From the NCBI GenBank assembly GCA_903822175.1, contig CAIJOB010000006.1, positions 1-64,000 on the forward strand: DNA of 64,000 bases. Reading direction: 5' to 3'. The DNA comes from an uncultured Alphaproteobacteria bacterium (GTDB lineage Bacteria; Pseudomonadota; Alphaproteobacteria; Caulobacterales; Caulobacteraceae). Shown here piece by piece: positions 38,143-48,897 of the stretch (positions are counted from its first letter, which is position 1; every line of letters begins with the position of its first letter). The position numbers and the translations under genes are program-made. The notes beneath the pieces were generated by a model. That model saw only the letters and a list, made by a program, of their open reading frames with translations, was not told where the DNA came from and ran no database searches.

Positions 38143-38448
38143 ATGGCCGACTTCATTTTCCTGATGCACGAGGCCGAGCCCGCCGACCCGGCGGAATGGG
38201 AGGCCTATATCAGCCGCTTGAACGAGAGAGGTGTTTTGCGCGGCGGCTCGGCGATCGGGCGTGGATTCTGCCTGAAGAAAGACGGCCAGGCGCCGCCGAT
38301 CAGCAGCCACATCGTTGGCTACGTGCGGGTCGAGGTCGAAGACATGGCAGCCGCGCAAGGCCTGCTGGCTGGCAATCCGGTCTATGAGGCCGGCGGCGTC
38401 ATCGAGGTGCGAGAACTGCCCCGTGCGATCGGTCCAGCTCAGGACTAG
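38143..38448 (+). CDS. YCII-like domain hypothetical protein
   Basis: MADFIFLMHEAEPADPAEWEAYISRLNERGVLRGGSAIG...GNPVYEAGGVIEVRELP. Confidence 0.75.
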   Translation: MADFIFLMHEAEPADPAEWEAYISRLNERGVLRGGSAIGRGFCLKKDGQAPPISSHIVGYVRVEVEDMAAAQGLLAGNPVYEAGGVIEVRELPRAIGPAQD

Positions 38449-39026
38449 GCCGGGCGCGCACCTTCGCGCAGCCGGCCGATGATCCCGGCGAGCGCGGCCT
38501 CCGTCGAGGCGGGGTCGAGACCCATGTCGGAAATCTCGCCCTCGGCGAGTACGTCGGCCAGTCGCTCCATCTGGAAGAGCAGGGGGACAATCTCACTCTC
38601 ACTCTGGGCGCGGTCACCCTGGATCATGCGGATCACCTGAATCTGCCGGGCGCGACTTTCCGCGCGGGCGGCCCGCACCTTCGGGTTTTCCTGGGTCAGG
38701 AAATTCAGGCTGCGGCGGAATTTTAGGAAGGCGCGGTGGTGATCGATGGCGGCGCGGACCAGCTGGGCGTCAGGGGCGTTTTCACGCAGCAGGGCGTTGA
38801 GGGTTCCGGCCTCCTGCATCTGCCAGGCGTGATAGACGCGGATGAAGATCTCGGTCTTGTCCTCGAACCAGCGATAGAAGGTCTGTGGCGCAAAGCCGGC
38901 GCGGCGGGCGATCCGGTTGGTGTCGGTGCCCGCGAAGCCGTGCGCGTTGAACTCATCCGCCGCCGCGTCCAGCAGCCGTTGCGCGGTGTCGCCGGACTTG
39001 TCCTTGGGGGCGTCATTTCCAACCAT
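38445..39026 (-). CDS. TetR/AcrR family transcriptional regulator
   Basis: TAQRLLDAAADEFNAHGFAGTDTNRIARRAGFAPQTFYRWFEDKTEIFIRVY helix-turn-helix. Confidence 0.93.
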   Translation of the reverse strand: MVGNDAPKDKSGDTAQRLLDAAADEFNAHGFAGTDTNRIARRAGFAPQTFYRWFEDKTEIFIRVYHAWQMQEAGTLNALLRENAPDAQLVRAAIDHHRAFLKFRRSLNFLTQENPKVRAARAESRARQIQVIRMIQGDRAQSESEIVPLLFQMERLADVLAEGEISDMGLDPASTEAALAGIIGRLREGARPA

Positions 39027-39074
39027 TCCAGCCCATATCGCGAGCGGCCCGCCGGGCCGTCAATGGCCGTCGCC

Positions 39075-39467
39075 CTAGACAATCGCCGTGCTGGCAAGCA
39101 CGAGCAGGCCGCCGGCGATCGCCAGGTCCTTCACGAACAGGGTGCGTTCGGCCTTGTCGGCGAAGTTGCTGTGGAAGATCAGCGCGGTCGCCACGCAGAA
39201 GGCGGCCAGTGCTCCGGCGGTGAAGGGCAGCTTCCAGCCGATCAGCACGCAGATCCCCGCGCCCAGCTCCAGCGCGATGACCCCGATCAGCAGGAAGGCC
39301 GGCACGCGATGCTCGGCCATGTGGGCCAGGAACGGCGCCGGGCCGATGATCTTCAGCGCGCCGGCCAGAATGAACAGCGCCGCCAGCAGCAAGCGGCCGG
39401 CGATCAGGACGTATCTGGCGGCGCCGCTCTGGACGGCGGGCGCGAGGCTCTGGGCGACTTGGCTCAT
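39075..39467 (-). CDS. DoxX family membrane protein
   Basis: RLLLAALFILAGALKIIGP...MAEHRVPAFLLIGVIALELGAGICVLIGWKLPF. Confidence 0.88.
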   Translation of the reverse strand: MSQVAQSLAPAVQSGAARYVLIAGRLLLAALFILAGALKIIGPAPFLAHMAEHRVPAFLLIGVIALELGAGICVLIGWKLPFTAGALAAFCVATALIFHSNFADKAERTLFVKDLAIAGGLLVLASTAIV

Positions 39468-39499
39468 GCGGCGATCTCCGGCTCGGCTCGCGGCCTCGT

Positions 39500-39515
39500 G
39501 TGATAGATCAATCAC
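39500..39515. promoter_or_regulatory. Candidate TetR-type operator O1: GTGATAGATCAATCAC
   Basis: GTGAT...ATCAC dyad 33-48 bp upstream of the doxX start. Confidence 0.5.
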
Positions 39516-39554
39516 TTGGAGGACGCGGGCGTTTCAGGTTGGGGACTCCCAACT

Positions 39555-39585
39555 ACGGTAAGGTGATATATCTATCACTTACCGT
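39555..39585. promoter_or_regulatory. Candidate TetR-type operator O2 in an extended palindrome ACGGTAAGGTGATATATCTATCACTTACCGT
   Basis: GTGATA-TATC-TATCAC core with ACGGTAA/TTACCGT outer arms. Confidence 0.55.
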
Positions 39586-39623
39586 CAAGCCACGTCGGCG
39601 ACAGGGCCAGCCAGTAAGCGATT

Positions 39624-41165
39624 TCAGGCTATGCGCGCGCCGTCCTTGGCCCAGTAGGCGTCGCGGATCAGGCGCTTGTAGAGCTTGCCGGTGGCGTGGC
39701 GCGGCAGCTCGGCCATGAAGTCGATGACCCTGGGTGATTTCACGTGGCTGAGGTGCGCCCGCGCGTAGGCCATAAGCTCGGCGCGCAGCTCGTCGCCGGC
39801 GTCGGCCCAGTCCATCGGCTGGATGACCGCGACGACCTTCTCGCCCATCTCCTCGTCGGGGGCTCCGACCACCGCGGCGTCGGCGACCTTGGGGTGGCCG
39901 ATCAGCACGTTCTCAAGCTCCTGCGGATAGATGTTCACCCCGCCGGAGATGATCATGAAGCTCTTGCGGTCGGTGAGGTAGAGGAAGCCTTCCTCGTCCA
40001 CCCAGCCCACGTCGTTCAGCGTGGTCCAGCCGTGCTTGTTGCGGCTCTCGGCGGTCTTGGCGGGGTCGCCGTGATACTCGAACTGGCCGCCGCCTTCGAA
40101 GAACACCATGCCCTCGGCGCGGGGCGGAAGGACGTTGCCCTCGTCGTCGCAGATGCGCACCTGGGCGGTCATGCCCCGGCCGACCGAGCCCCTGTGGGCC
40201 AGCCACTCTTCCGAGTTGATGATGCAGAAGCCGTTGCCCTCGGTGCCGGCGTAGTACTCGTGCACGATCGGGCCCCACCAGGCGATCATCTGCTCCTTGA
40301 CCGGCACGGGGCAGGGCGCGGCGGCGTGGAACACCGACTTCAGGGATGAGTGATCGTAGCGGGCGCGGGCCTCCGGCGGCAGCTTCAGCATCCGCACGAA
40401 GTGGGTCGGCACCCACTGGGCCGAGGTGATCTTGTACTGCTCGATGAAGCGGAGCGCGTCGGCGGCGTCGAAGTGCTCCATCATGACCACCGTTCCGCCG
40501 AGCGCCTGGACCGCCATGGACCAGCCCAAGGGGGCCGCGTGATAGAGCGGCGCGGGCGACAGATAGACCGTGTCCGACGTCCAGCCGTAGAGCGCCTGGC
40601 CGATTATCCCCAGGCCGTTGGGCGCATCGATCGCCGGATCGATGGCGGCTGCGCGGCGCACGCCCTTCGGCCGCCCGGTGGTGCCGGAGGAATAGAGCAT
40701 GGCGCTGCCGGCCGTCTGGTCGGCGACGGGCGTTGTGGGGAAGGCCGCGCGGGCCGCTTCGAGACTTTTGAACGGCCCGGCTTCGCCGCCGACCATGTAG
40801 AGCGTCACGCCGGGGATCAGCGGCGCCACAGCCAGCGCCAGTTCGGTGAGGGCGGCGGAGGCCACGAACACCTTCGCCTCGCAGTCCTTCACGATGTATT
40901 CGACCTCGCCGGTGGTGAGCTTGGTCGACAGACAGGTAAACCGCAGGCCCGACCGCTGCGCGGCCCACAGCAGTTCGTAGTAGCGCGGGTTGTTGTCAAT
41001 GCAGAAAGCGACGGCGTCCCCGGCCTTGAGGCCCAGGCTCTGGAACAGGTGCGCGCCCTGGTTGGATCGCGCATCGAGCTCGCCGTAGGTCACCGTCTCG
41101 CCGGACGACGCCATGATCAGGGCGGCCTTGTCCGGGGTCGCCGCGGCGTGGAGGTAGGGATGCAT
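39624..41165 (-). CDS. Acyl-CoA synthetase (AMP-binding)
   Basis: AMLYSSGTTGRPKGVRR; YLTDRKSFMIISGGVNIYPQELENVL; HATGKLYKRLIRD. Confidence 0.93.
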   Translation of the reverse strand: MHPYLHAAATPDKAALIMASSGETVTYGELDARSNQGAHLFQSLGLKAGDAVAFCIDNNPRYYELLWAAQRSGLRFTCLSTKLTTGEVEYIVKDCEAKVFVASAALTELALAVAPLIPGVTLYMVGGEAGPFKSLEAARAAFPTTPVADQTAGSAMLYSSGTTGRPKGVRRAAAIDPAIDAPNGLGIIGQALYGWTSDTVYLSPAPLYHAAPLGWSMAVQALGGTVVMMEHFDAADALRFIEQYKITSAQWVPTHFVRMLKLPPEARARYDHSSLKSVFHAAAPCPVPVKEQMIAWWGPIVHEYYAGTEGNGFCIINSEEWLAHRGSVGRGMTAQVRICDDEGNVLPPRAEGMVFFEGGGQFEYHGDPAKTAESRNKHGWTTLNDVGWVDEEGFLYLTDRKSFMIISGGVNIYPQELENVLIGHPKVADAAVVGAPDEEMGEKVVAVIQPMDWADAGDELRAELMAYARAHLSHVKSPRVIDFMAELPRHATGKLYKRLIRDAYWAKDGARIA

Positions 41166-41306
41166 GGTCTCAACTCCCACTGGGGCCACCTCTTGCGGGC
41201 CGCCGCCAACTTATCTTCGTTCAGTCGCTATAGCGGGCCTTGACCTACTGTCCGTCAAGCAGGCGGCATGGGCCAAAATTCGCGCTCAAAAAAACGGGAG
41301 AACGCC

Positions 41307-42203
41307 ATGGCCGCCGCGCCGACCTTCGAGACCCTGCTCTATGCCGTCGAGGATGGCGTCGCGACCATCACGCTGAACCGGCCGGAGAAGCTCAACGCCT
41401 TCAACACCCAGATGATGAAGGACATGATCGACGCCTTCGATGTGACCGACGGCGACGACGCGGTGCGGGCGGTGATCGTCACCGGCGCGGGCCGGGCGTT
41501 CTGCGCCGGCGCGGACCTGTCGGCCGGGGCGCAGACCTTCGACTATTCGAGCCGCGCCGGGGATGGCCAGGCCGACCTGAGCGCGCGCACCCGCGACGGC
41601 AAGCAGCGGGATGGCGGCGGCCTGCTGACCCTGAGGATCTTCGAGAGCCTGAAGCCCGTGATCGCGGCGGTGAACGGCGTGGGCGTCGGCGTGGGCGCGA
41701 CCATGCAGCTGGCCATGGACATCCGGCTCGCCTCCACCGAAGCGCGCTATGGGTTCGTCTTCGCGCGGCGAGGCTTGAACCCGGAGGCGGCGTCCTCGTG
41801 GTTCCTGCCGCATCTGGTGGGCGTCCAGACGGCGCTGGAGTGGTGCTACACCGGCCGCGTCTTCCCGGCGCAGGAGGCCTACGACCGCGGCCTGGTGCGT
41901 TCGCTGCACGCGCCGGACGACCTGCTGCCTGCGGCCCGCGCGCTGGCCCGCGAGATCGCCGACAACACCGCGCCTGTTTCGATCGCCCTGACCCGCCAGC
42001 TGATCTGGCGCAACGCCGGCGCGGCGCATCCCATGGACGCGCACCGTGCCGATAGCCGCGGCATCCAGGCGCGCGGCAGGTCGGGCGACGCGCGCGAGGG
42101 GGTGACCTCGTTCCTGGAAAAGCGCCCCGCGGTCTATCCCGACAAGGTGTCCAGCGAGCTGCCGGACATCTGGGACCACTGGCAGGCGCCGGATTTCCGT
42201 TGA
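41307..42203 (+). CDS. Enoyl-CoA hydratase/isomerase family protein
   Basis: ATITLNRPEKLNAFNTQM...GAGRAFCAGADLS...AAVNGVGVGVGATMQLAMDIRLASTEARYGFVFARRGL. Confidence 0.93.
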   Translation: MAAAPTFETLLYAVEDGVATITLNRPEKLNAFNTQMMKDMIDAFDVTDGDDAVRAVIVTGAGRAFCAGADLSAGAQTFDYSSRAGDGQADLSARTRDGKQRDGGGLLTLRIFESLKPVIAAVNGVGVGVGATMQLAMDIRLASTEARYGFVFARRGLNPEAASSWFLPHLVGVQTALEWCYTGRVFPAQEAYDRGLVRSLHAPDDLLPAARALAREIADNTAPVSIALTRQLIWRNAGAAHPMDAHRADSRGIQARGRSGDAREGVTSFLEKRPAVYPDKVSSELPDIWDHWQAPDFR

Positions 42204-42432
42204 GAACAGCCGCTTAGGCAGTGGCCACCCAGGTAGAGACATTGGCGCTTACTCGGCGAAACCGGTTCTTTGAACTCAACTGCCTGTTTCCACCTCAATT
42301 TTGGCGCCGTTACGCTGAAATAATCTCTATTTGTGTGCTTGTGCCGGGCATAACTTCCAGATAAGCAACGCGGTACTGATGTTGTGAATCAACTCAGCGC
42401 CCTCGACGGCGCGCTTCCTATGGAAAACAAGA

Positions 42433-42852
42433 ATGGATGAGAAGTCGGAAGTCATCGAGATGACGGCGGATATTGTCTCCGCTTATGTGGGCAACAATTC
42501 CGTTACGGCAGCTGACCTGCCTGCGCTGATCCAAAGCGTGCACCGGGCGTTGGCCGGAATCTCCACCGGCGGCGAGACGGCCGAGGTGGCTCCGAAGGAG
42601 CCGGCGGTGCCGATCCGCCGCTCGATCACACCCGATTTCCTGATCTGCCTGGAAGATGGCCGCAAGTTCAAGTCGCTGAAGCGGCACCTGCGCACCAAGT
42701 ACAACATGAGCCCCGAGGAATATCGCGCCAAGTGGGGCCTGCCGAAGGACTATCCCATGGTCGCCCCGAATTACGCCAAGGCGCGTTCGGACCTGGCCAA
42801 GCAGATGGGCCTGGGCCAGGGCGGCCGCCAGGCGCCGCGCAAGAAGCGCTAG
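42433..42852 (+). CDS. MucR/Ros family transcriptional regulator
   Basis: SITPDFLICLEDGRKFKSLKRHLRTKYNMSPEEYRAKWGLPKDYPMVAPNYAKARSDLAKQMGLG. Confidence 0.96.
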   Translation: MDEKSEVIEMTADIVSAYVGNNSVTAADLPALIQSVHRALAGISTGGETAEVAPKEPAVPIRRSITPDFLICLEDGRKFKSLKRHLRTKYNMSPEEYRAKWGLPKDYPMVAPNYAKARSDLAKQMGLGQGGRQAPRKKR

Positions 42853-43058
42853 GCTTCTACATTCAGTTTCGAGTTCGGGACGCCCGCCGGCTTCGGCGGG
42901 CGTTTCCGTTTGTGGGGCCAGCCCCAGCGCCACCGATTCATTTGTGCACGCATTGCGCGAATTCGGCCCGCGTTAACCCTTTTCCGCTTGCCGCCGATTC
43001 GCGCAATCAGCGATAAGTGATTCGTTGTGAATCCAACCGGTTGTCGGGGTATCTGCAC

Positions 43059-43556
43059 ATGGCGGCGCAGATAGGGGCTCCCGGCGCGGCAGTACGCGCG
43101 CACGAGGAACTCTTCGCCTATTGGGCCTCTTTGCGGGATGGCGCCCGGCTGCCCGGACGCGCCCATCTGGACCCGGGCGGGATCAAGCGCCTGTTGCCCA
43201 CCATCAGCCTGATCGAGGTGGCCGCGGACGCGTCGGGCGCGGCGGCGGACTTCCGCATGCGGCTGGCCGGCACGGCCCTCTACGGCGTCTATGGCCGCGA
43301 GATCACCGGCAAGCGGCTTGGCGACATCTACAACACCGCGGCGGCCGACTACTGGCGCGTGGAACTGGGCAAGGTGGTCACGCAGAAGCGCCCGGCGGTG
43401 GGCCTGCACAGCCTGGCCTGGCGCGGGGCCTCGCACCTGTCGATCCTGTGGCTGCGCCTGCCGTTGGCGTCGGACGGCGATCAGGTGGACATGATCCTGG
43501 GCTTCGACGCCGTGGTCGGCATGAGCCAGGGTATAAGCGGTATCCGCGCGGCCTAG
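43059..43556 (+). CDS. PAS_5-type PAS domain protein
   Basis: FAYWASLRDGARLPGRAHLDPGGIKRLLPTISLIEVA...FRMRLAGTALYGVYGREITGKRLGDIY. Confidence 0.85.
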   Translation: MAAQIGAPGAAVRAHEELFAYWASLRDGARLPGRAHLDPGGIKRLLPTISLIEVAADASGAAADFRMRLAGTALYGVYGREITGKRLGDIYNTAAADYWRVELGKVVTQKRPAVGLHSLAWRGASHLSILWLRLPLASDGDQVDMILGFDAVVGMSQGISGIRAA

Positions 43557-43567
43557 CCGCCCGGCTT

Positions 43568-43987
43568 CTAGGCCCGGACCTCGGCGTCCCGGCGGATGCG
43601 GGCGACCATCGAGGCCAAGCCATTCGATCGCTGCTGCGAGAGCGCACCCTTGAGGCCGAGGGTCTCGAAGGCGGCCTCTGCGTCGAAGGCGAGGATTTCG
43701 GCCGGCTGCCGCCCGGAGAACAGCCGCAGCACGATGGCGATCAGGCCCCGCACAATATGGGCATCGCTATCGCCACGGAACTTGAGCGCCCCGTCACTCT
43801 GGGGCTCGGTCACCAGCCACACCTGGCTGGCGCAGCCGCGCACCTTGTTGGCGTCGGAGCGCTCGGCGTCGGTCAGGGGCGCGAGGTCCTTGCCCAGGTC
43901 GATGACATAGCGGTAGCGCTCTTCCCAATCGCCCAGGATCTCGAACTCGGCGGAGAGCTCGGCGAGTTCGTCTTGGATGGCGCCCAT
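43568..43987 (-). CDS. sufE: SufE family protein
   Basis: DWEERYRYVIDLGKDLAPL...NKVRGCASQVWLV...GDSDAHIVRGLIAIVL. Confidence 0.92.
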   Translation of the reverse strand: MGAIQDELAELSAEFEILGDWEERYRYVIDLGKDLAPLTDAERSDANKVRGCASQVWLVTEPQSDGALKFRGDSDAHIVRGLIAIVLRLFSGRQPAEILAFDAEAAFETLGLKGALSQQRSNGLASMVARIRRDAEVRA

Positions 43988-44028
43988 GGCCGCGACTTAG
44001 GGGGCGTAGCGGCGGCGCGCAACCGCTG

Positions 44029-44814
44029 CTAAGCGCGCTTGAGGCGAACTTGGGCGGTCATGCCCTGGCCGGGCGCGGAGGTGAGCGTCAGGCGCGCGCC
44101 CATGGCGCGGCAGGTGAGCTCGCAGATCGCGAGGCCCAGGCCCGCGCCTTCGGTGCGGCGGACCAGCGCATTCTGGCCCTGCTCGAAGGGCAGCAGCAGG
44201 CGGGGCAGGTCGGTCGGATCGACGCCCTCGCCGTCGTCCTCGACCAGGACGTCGATGTGCCGCTCGCTGACCACGGCGCGCAGGCGGACCTCGCCGTCGT
44301 CAGGCGCGAACATGGCGGCGTTCTGCAAAAGGTGGCTCAGCACCGTGCGCAGGCCCCAGGGGTCGGCCAGCACCAGCGGTAACTCGTCTGCCTCGATCAC
44401 CACCGGGCGGACGCCGCGGACGAAGTCGGTCGCAGACGCCGCGATGGCGGAGTCGAAGGCCGGCTCCAGCGCTTCCGCGCCCACCTCGAGCTCGACGCCC
44501 TCCAGGCGGCCGATCTCCAGCACCTGGTTCACCAGGCGCAGCAGCTTCTTGCCGCTGCCGCGGATGATCTCGGCGTATTCCCTGTACTGCGGGGCGCCGA
44601 GCGGGCCGTAGAGCTCAGCGGCGAGGATTTCGGAGAAGCCGAGGATCGAATTGAGCGGCGTGCGCAGCTCGTGGCTGACCAGCCGCAGGAAGGCGCGCTT
44701 CTGGTCCTCCAGAGCGGCGATGCCCCCGGTCTTGCGCCCGCGGCGCGAGGCGGCAGCGGGCGCTGGCGGCGCGGACGCCGGGGTGTTGGGCGCGGGTTCG
44801 GCCTCTGGCGGCAT
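44029..44814 (-). CDS. Soluble sensor histidine kinase
   Basis: LRLVSHELRTPLNSILGFSEILAAELYGPLG; EDDGEGVD; GAGLGLAIC. Confidence 0.92.
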   Translation of the reverse strand: MPPEAEPAPNTPASAPPAPAAASRRGRKTGGIAALEDQKRAFLRLVSHELRTPLNSILGFSEILAAELYGPLGAPQYREYAEIIRGSGKKLLRLVNQVLEIGRLEGVELEVGAEALEPAFDSAIAASATDFVRGVRPVVIEADELPLVLADPWGLRTVLSHLLQNAAMFAPDDGEVRLRAVVSERHIDVLVEDDGEGVDPTDLPRLLLPFEQGQNALVRRTEGAGLGLAICELTCRAMGARLTLTSAPGQGMTAQVRLKRA

Positions 44815-44992
44815 GGGAGGCGCTTAGCCCTCGTTCGAAGAGGCTGTATTTTGGCCCCTGCCGCTTACGATTTCCTTTCGCAACCGGCTCTCGCCTGTGG
44901 AGCAACGATCGCCCGCTGGGCGAGCACACTTACCTGGACTCACCTCAGACGCTAAACTAGCCGGCCATGTCACGCGCACAGATCATCCAGGC

Positions 44993-46647
<1,655 letters not shown>

Positions 46648-46651
<4 letters not shown>

Positions 46652-47553
46652 CGCCCCGACACCGTCAGGAAGGCTCGGCCGGCGGCGAAGTCGCCGACTT
46701 CGACGTAGGCGCGGCGGGTGACGTCGCCGGGGAACAGGAAGTCGACGGCGACGGACTCCCGCGGGTCCAGGCTCGCGAGTTCTTTGGCGGCGGTGTCCGG
46801 GAAACGGAAAGCCCAGCCGGACGTAGCGCCCTTCGGGAGGATGTCGGGGCCGGCCGGGGCGCGGGCGGCGGCGGCGTAGGCTTTCTGGGCGCCGGCCGGC
46901 GGCAGTCGCTGGGCCAGCGGCAGGCCGGCGGTCGAGCCGCCGGTCAGGCGGGCGAGATAGGGCCGGTCGCTGCGGGTCCCGTCGCGCAGCACCAGGCGCG
47001 CGGCGTAGGGCTCGGCGCCGTCGGCGAAGCGGGCGACGGCCACCAGGGCGCCGGGGCCATCCTTGCCGATCAGGCCAAAGGCCATCCGGTCGGCGCCGAA
47101 GCTGGTGTCCTGCGACAGCTGCCAGCGGGCGCTGCGGTAGATGTTGCGGTCGGCCTGCCAGCCGGCGACGTCGCCGGCGTAGGTTAGCCGAGTAAGCTTC
47201 GCGAAGCCTGAGAAGGCGCTGCGAACCCGAGCGGCGGCGGTCTGGATGTCCGACGAGCGGCAATCGGCGGTGGCGGCGCGGGCCTGGGCCATACGTTCGG
47301 TCTGGCGCAGCACTTCGCCGGAGGTCCCGGCGCGCAAGGCGGCGCCACGCGCCTGCGCGGTCGCGGCGGCCAGGGCCGCGCCGACTTCCGGGGCGAACAG
47401 TCCGCAGCGCTGATCCGCCGCCGACATCACCGCGCGCTCGTAGAACAGGTCCGCCGGTTGCGCGTGCGCAACAGCGGGCGAAAGGGCAAGAGCCCCCCAC
47501 AACAACCCCATCCACCGAGACGCCGGCTTCGCGCTTCTGCGCGAGCTTTTCAT
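46648..47553 (-). CDS. Hypothetical exported protein
   Basis: Signal peptide WMGLLWGALALSPAVAHA; no recognised domain. Confidence 0.7.
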
Positions 47554-47644
47554 GCGTCTTCTTTCGCTATGGCCTTGCGACCAGCCGGTGGAGTAGCGCA
47601 GTCAGCGTTGCCACTCCGTTATCGAGACCGGAACAAAAGCTTAA

Positions 47645-47977
47645 ATGCTGCTCTCCACCGACATCTGGGTCTCGGCCCTGATCCGCAGGGCGGAGCTCTC
47701 CGGCGCCTTTGGCATGGTGATCCGCAAGGGCGACGCCCGCGCCGGCGCGGTGCTGGTCAAGGTGCTGAACCGCCCCGAGGGCACCGCGAAACTTTATGCC
47801 GAGGCGACCCGGCTCGATGGCGAGCGGGTGTGGATGCAGCCGGCCAACTCGGAGCTGGAGCCGGAGCTCGACGCCTATATCGAGCGGGCCGTGCGCGTCG
47901 ACCCGGACGTCTGGGTGGTGGAGATCGACGACCGCCAGGGCCGCCATTTCCTCACCGAGCCGGTGGAGAAGGGCTGA
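47645..47977 (+). CDS. DUF1491 family protein
   Basis: MLLSTDIWVSALIRRAELSGAFGMVIRKGDARAGAVLVKV...DPDVWVVEIDDRQGRHFL. Confidence 0.82.
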   Translation: MLLSTDIWVSALIRRAELSGAFGMVIRKGDARAGAVLVKVLNRPEGTAKLYAEATRLDGERVWMQPANSELEPELDAYIERAVRVDPDVWVVEIDDRQGRHFLTEPVEKG

Positions 47978-48052
47978 GAAACTTTAGGGTTTTTCGCCGG
48001 TTAACCGCCTTCGTGAACGGGCATGAAAGCCTGCCTATGCGATCAAGGCGTC

Positions 48053-48433
48053 ATGCTCTTCCTGCTCAACGATGTTGTCCTTCGCCTCGACTGCGTCGCC
48101 ATGGACGCCCAGCTGGACGGCCAGCGGATGCTGCGCCTGAGCTTTCCCTCGATCCTGCGCATGGGCCAGGAGCTGTTCGCCCGCGAGCCGCTGCTGGCGC
48201 GGACCAATCCTGAACGGGCGCGCAGGCTCTGCGCCCTGATCACCGCCAAGGCGCCGATGATCAACGCCGCCCTGTTCATCGCCCCCACGCTCGATTGCTC
48301 GCCCAATGAGGTGACGGTGCGGTTCGTCGCCTGCCAGTTCGAGGTGATGGCCGAACTGCATAACCTGCAGCGTGACGGCGATCTCGACGCCGTGGTCGCT
48401 GACCGCAAGATCTGGCGACGGCTGGCGGCCTGA
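48053..48433 (+). CDS. Conserved hypothetical protein
   Basis: MLFLLNDVVLRLDCVAMDAQLDGQRMLRLSFPSILRMGQELFAREPLLA; start choice uncertain. Confidence 0.65.
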   Translation: MLFLLNDVVLRLDCVAMDAQLDGQRMLRLSFPSILRMGQELFAREPLLARTNPERARRLCALITAKAPMINAALFIAPTLDCSPNEVTVRFVACQFEVMAELHNLQRDGDLDAVVADRKIWRRLAA

Positions 48434-48516
48434 CGCCGCAATCCCCCTAGCGGCGGGCGCGCGAGTCCGCTTAGCTGCCCTCAGGTATGCGTGATCCGCT
48501 TGGGGGAGCGGCTTCC

Positions 48517-48633
48517 ATGGACATCCACAAGCCCAAGCCCTGGCATGGCCTTCGCGAGTTCGCGAAGGAGCCGGGCGCCATCGTGCTGAAGGCCGCTAAG
48601 CCTTGTGGGCGCACCATGCATGGACTAAGTTAG
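48517..48633 (+). pseudogene. N-terminal remnant of a MDIHKPKPWHG-REF-KE family membrane protein
   Basis: 38-codon ORF MDIHKPKPWHGLREFAKEPGAIVLKAAKPCGRTMHGLS*; the start resembles the conserved N-terminus of small alphaproteobacterial membrane proteins, then loses the expected TM helix. Confidence 0.55.
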
Positions 48634-48638
48634 TCCAT
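48620..48638. promoter_or_regulatory. Perfect 19-bp palindrome ATGGACTAA-G-TTAGTCCAT, candidate antitoxin operator
   Basis: 9-bp arms, 1-nt centre, 16 nt upstream of the antitoxin ATG. Confidence 0.65.
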
Positions 48639-48654
48639 ATCGGGAGTGAACCGC

Positions 48655-48894
48655 ATGGCGACCGTAAACGTCCACGCCGCGAAGACCCATTTCTCCAGCC
48701 TGCTCGACCGTGTGGCGGCGGGCGAGGAGATCGTGATCGCCAAGGCTGGCAAGCCGGTGGCGCGGCTGACGGGCCTTGCCTCCGGTGACCGACCCAGACG
48801 CCGGCTGGGGAGCCTGGCAGGCCGGGCGGTGGTGCCCCCGGACTTCGATGCGCCGCTGCCGGATGATCTCCTCGACGCCTTCGAAGGCCGCTGA
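48655..48894 (+). CDS. Type II antitoxin, Phd/YefM family
   Basis: MATVNVHAAKTHFSSLLDRVAAGEEIVIAKAGKPVARL. Confidence 0.92.
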   Translation: MATVNVHAAKTHFSSLLDRVAAGEEIVIAKAGKPVARLTGLASGDRPRRRLGSLAGRAVVPPDFDAPLPDDLLDAFEGR

Positions 48895-48897
48895 CCC

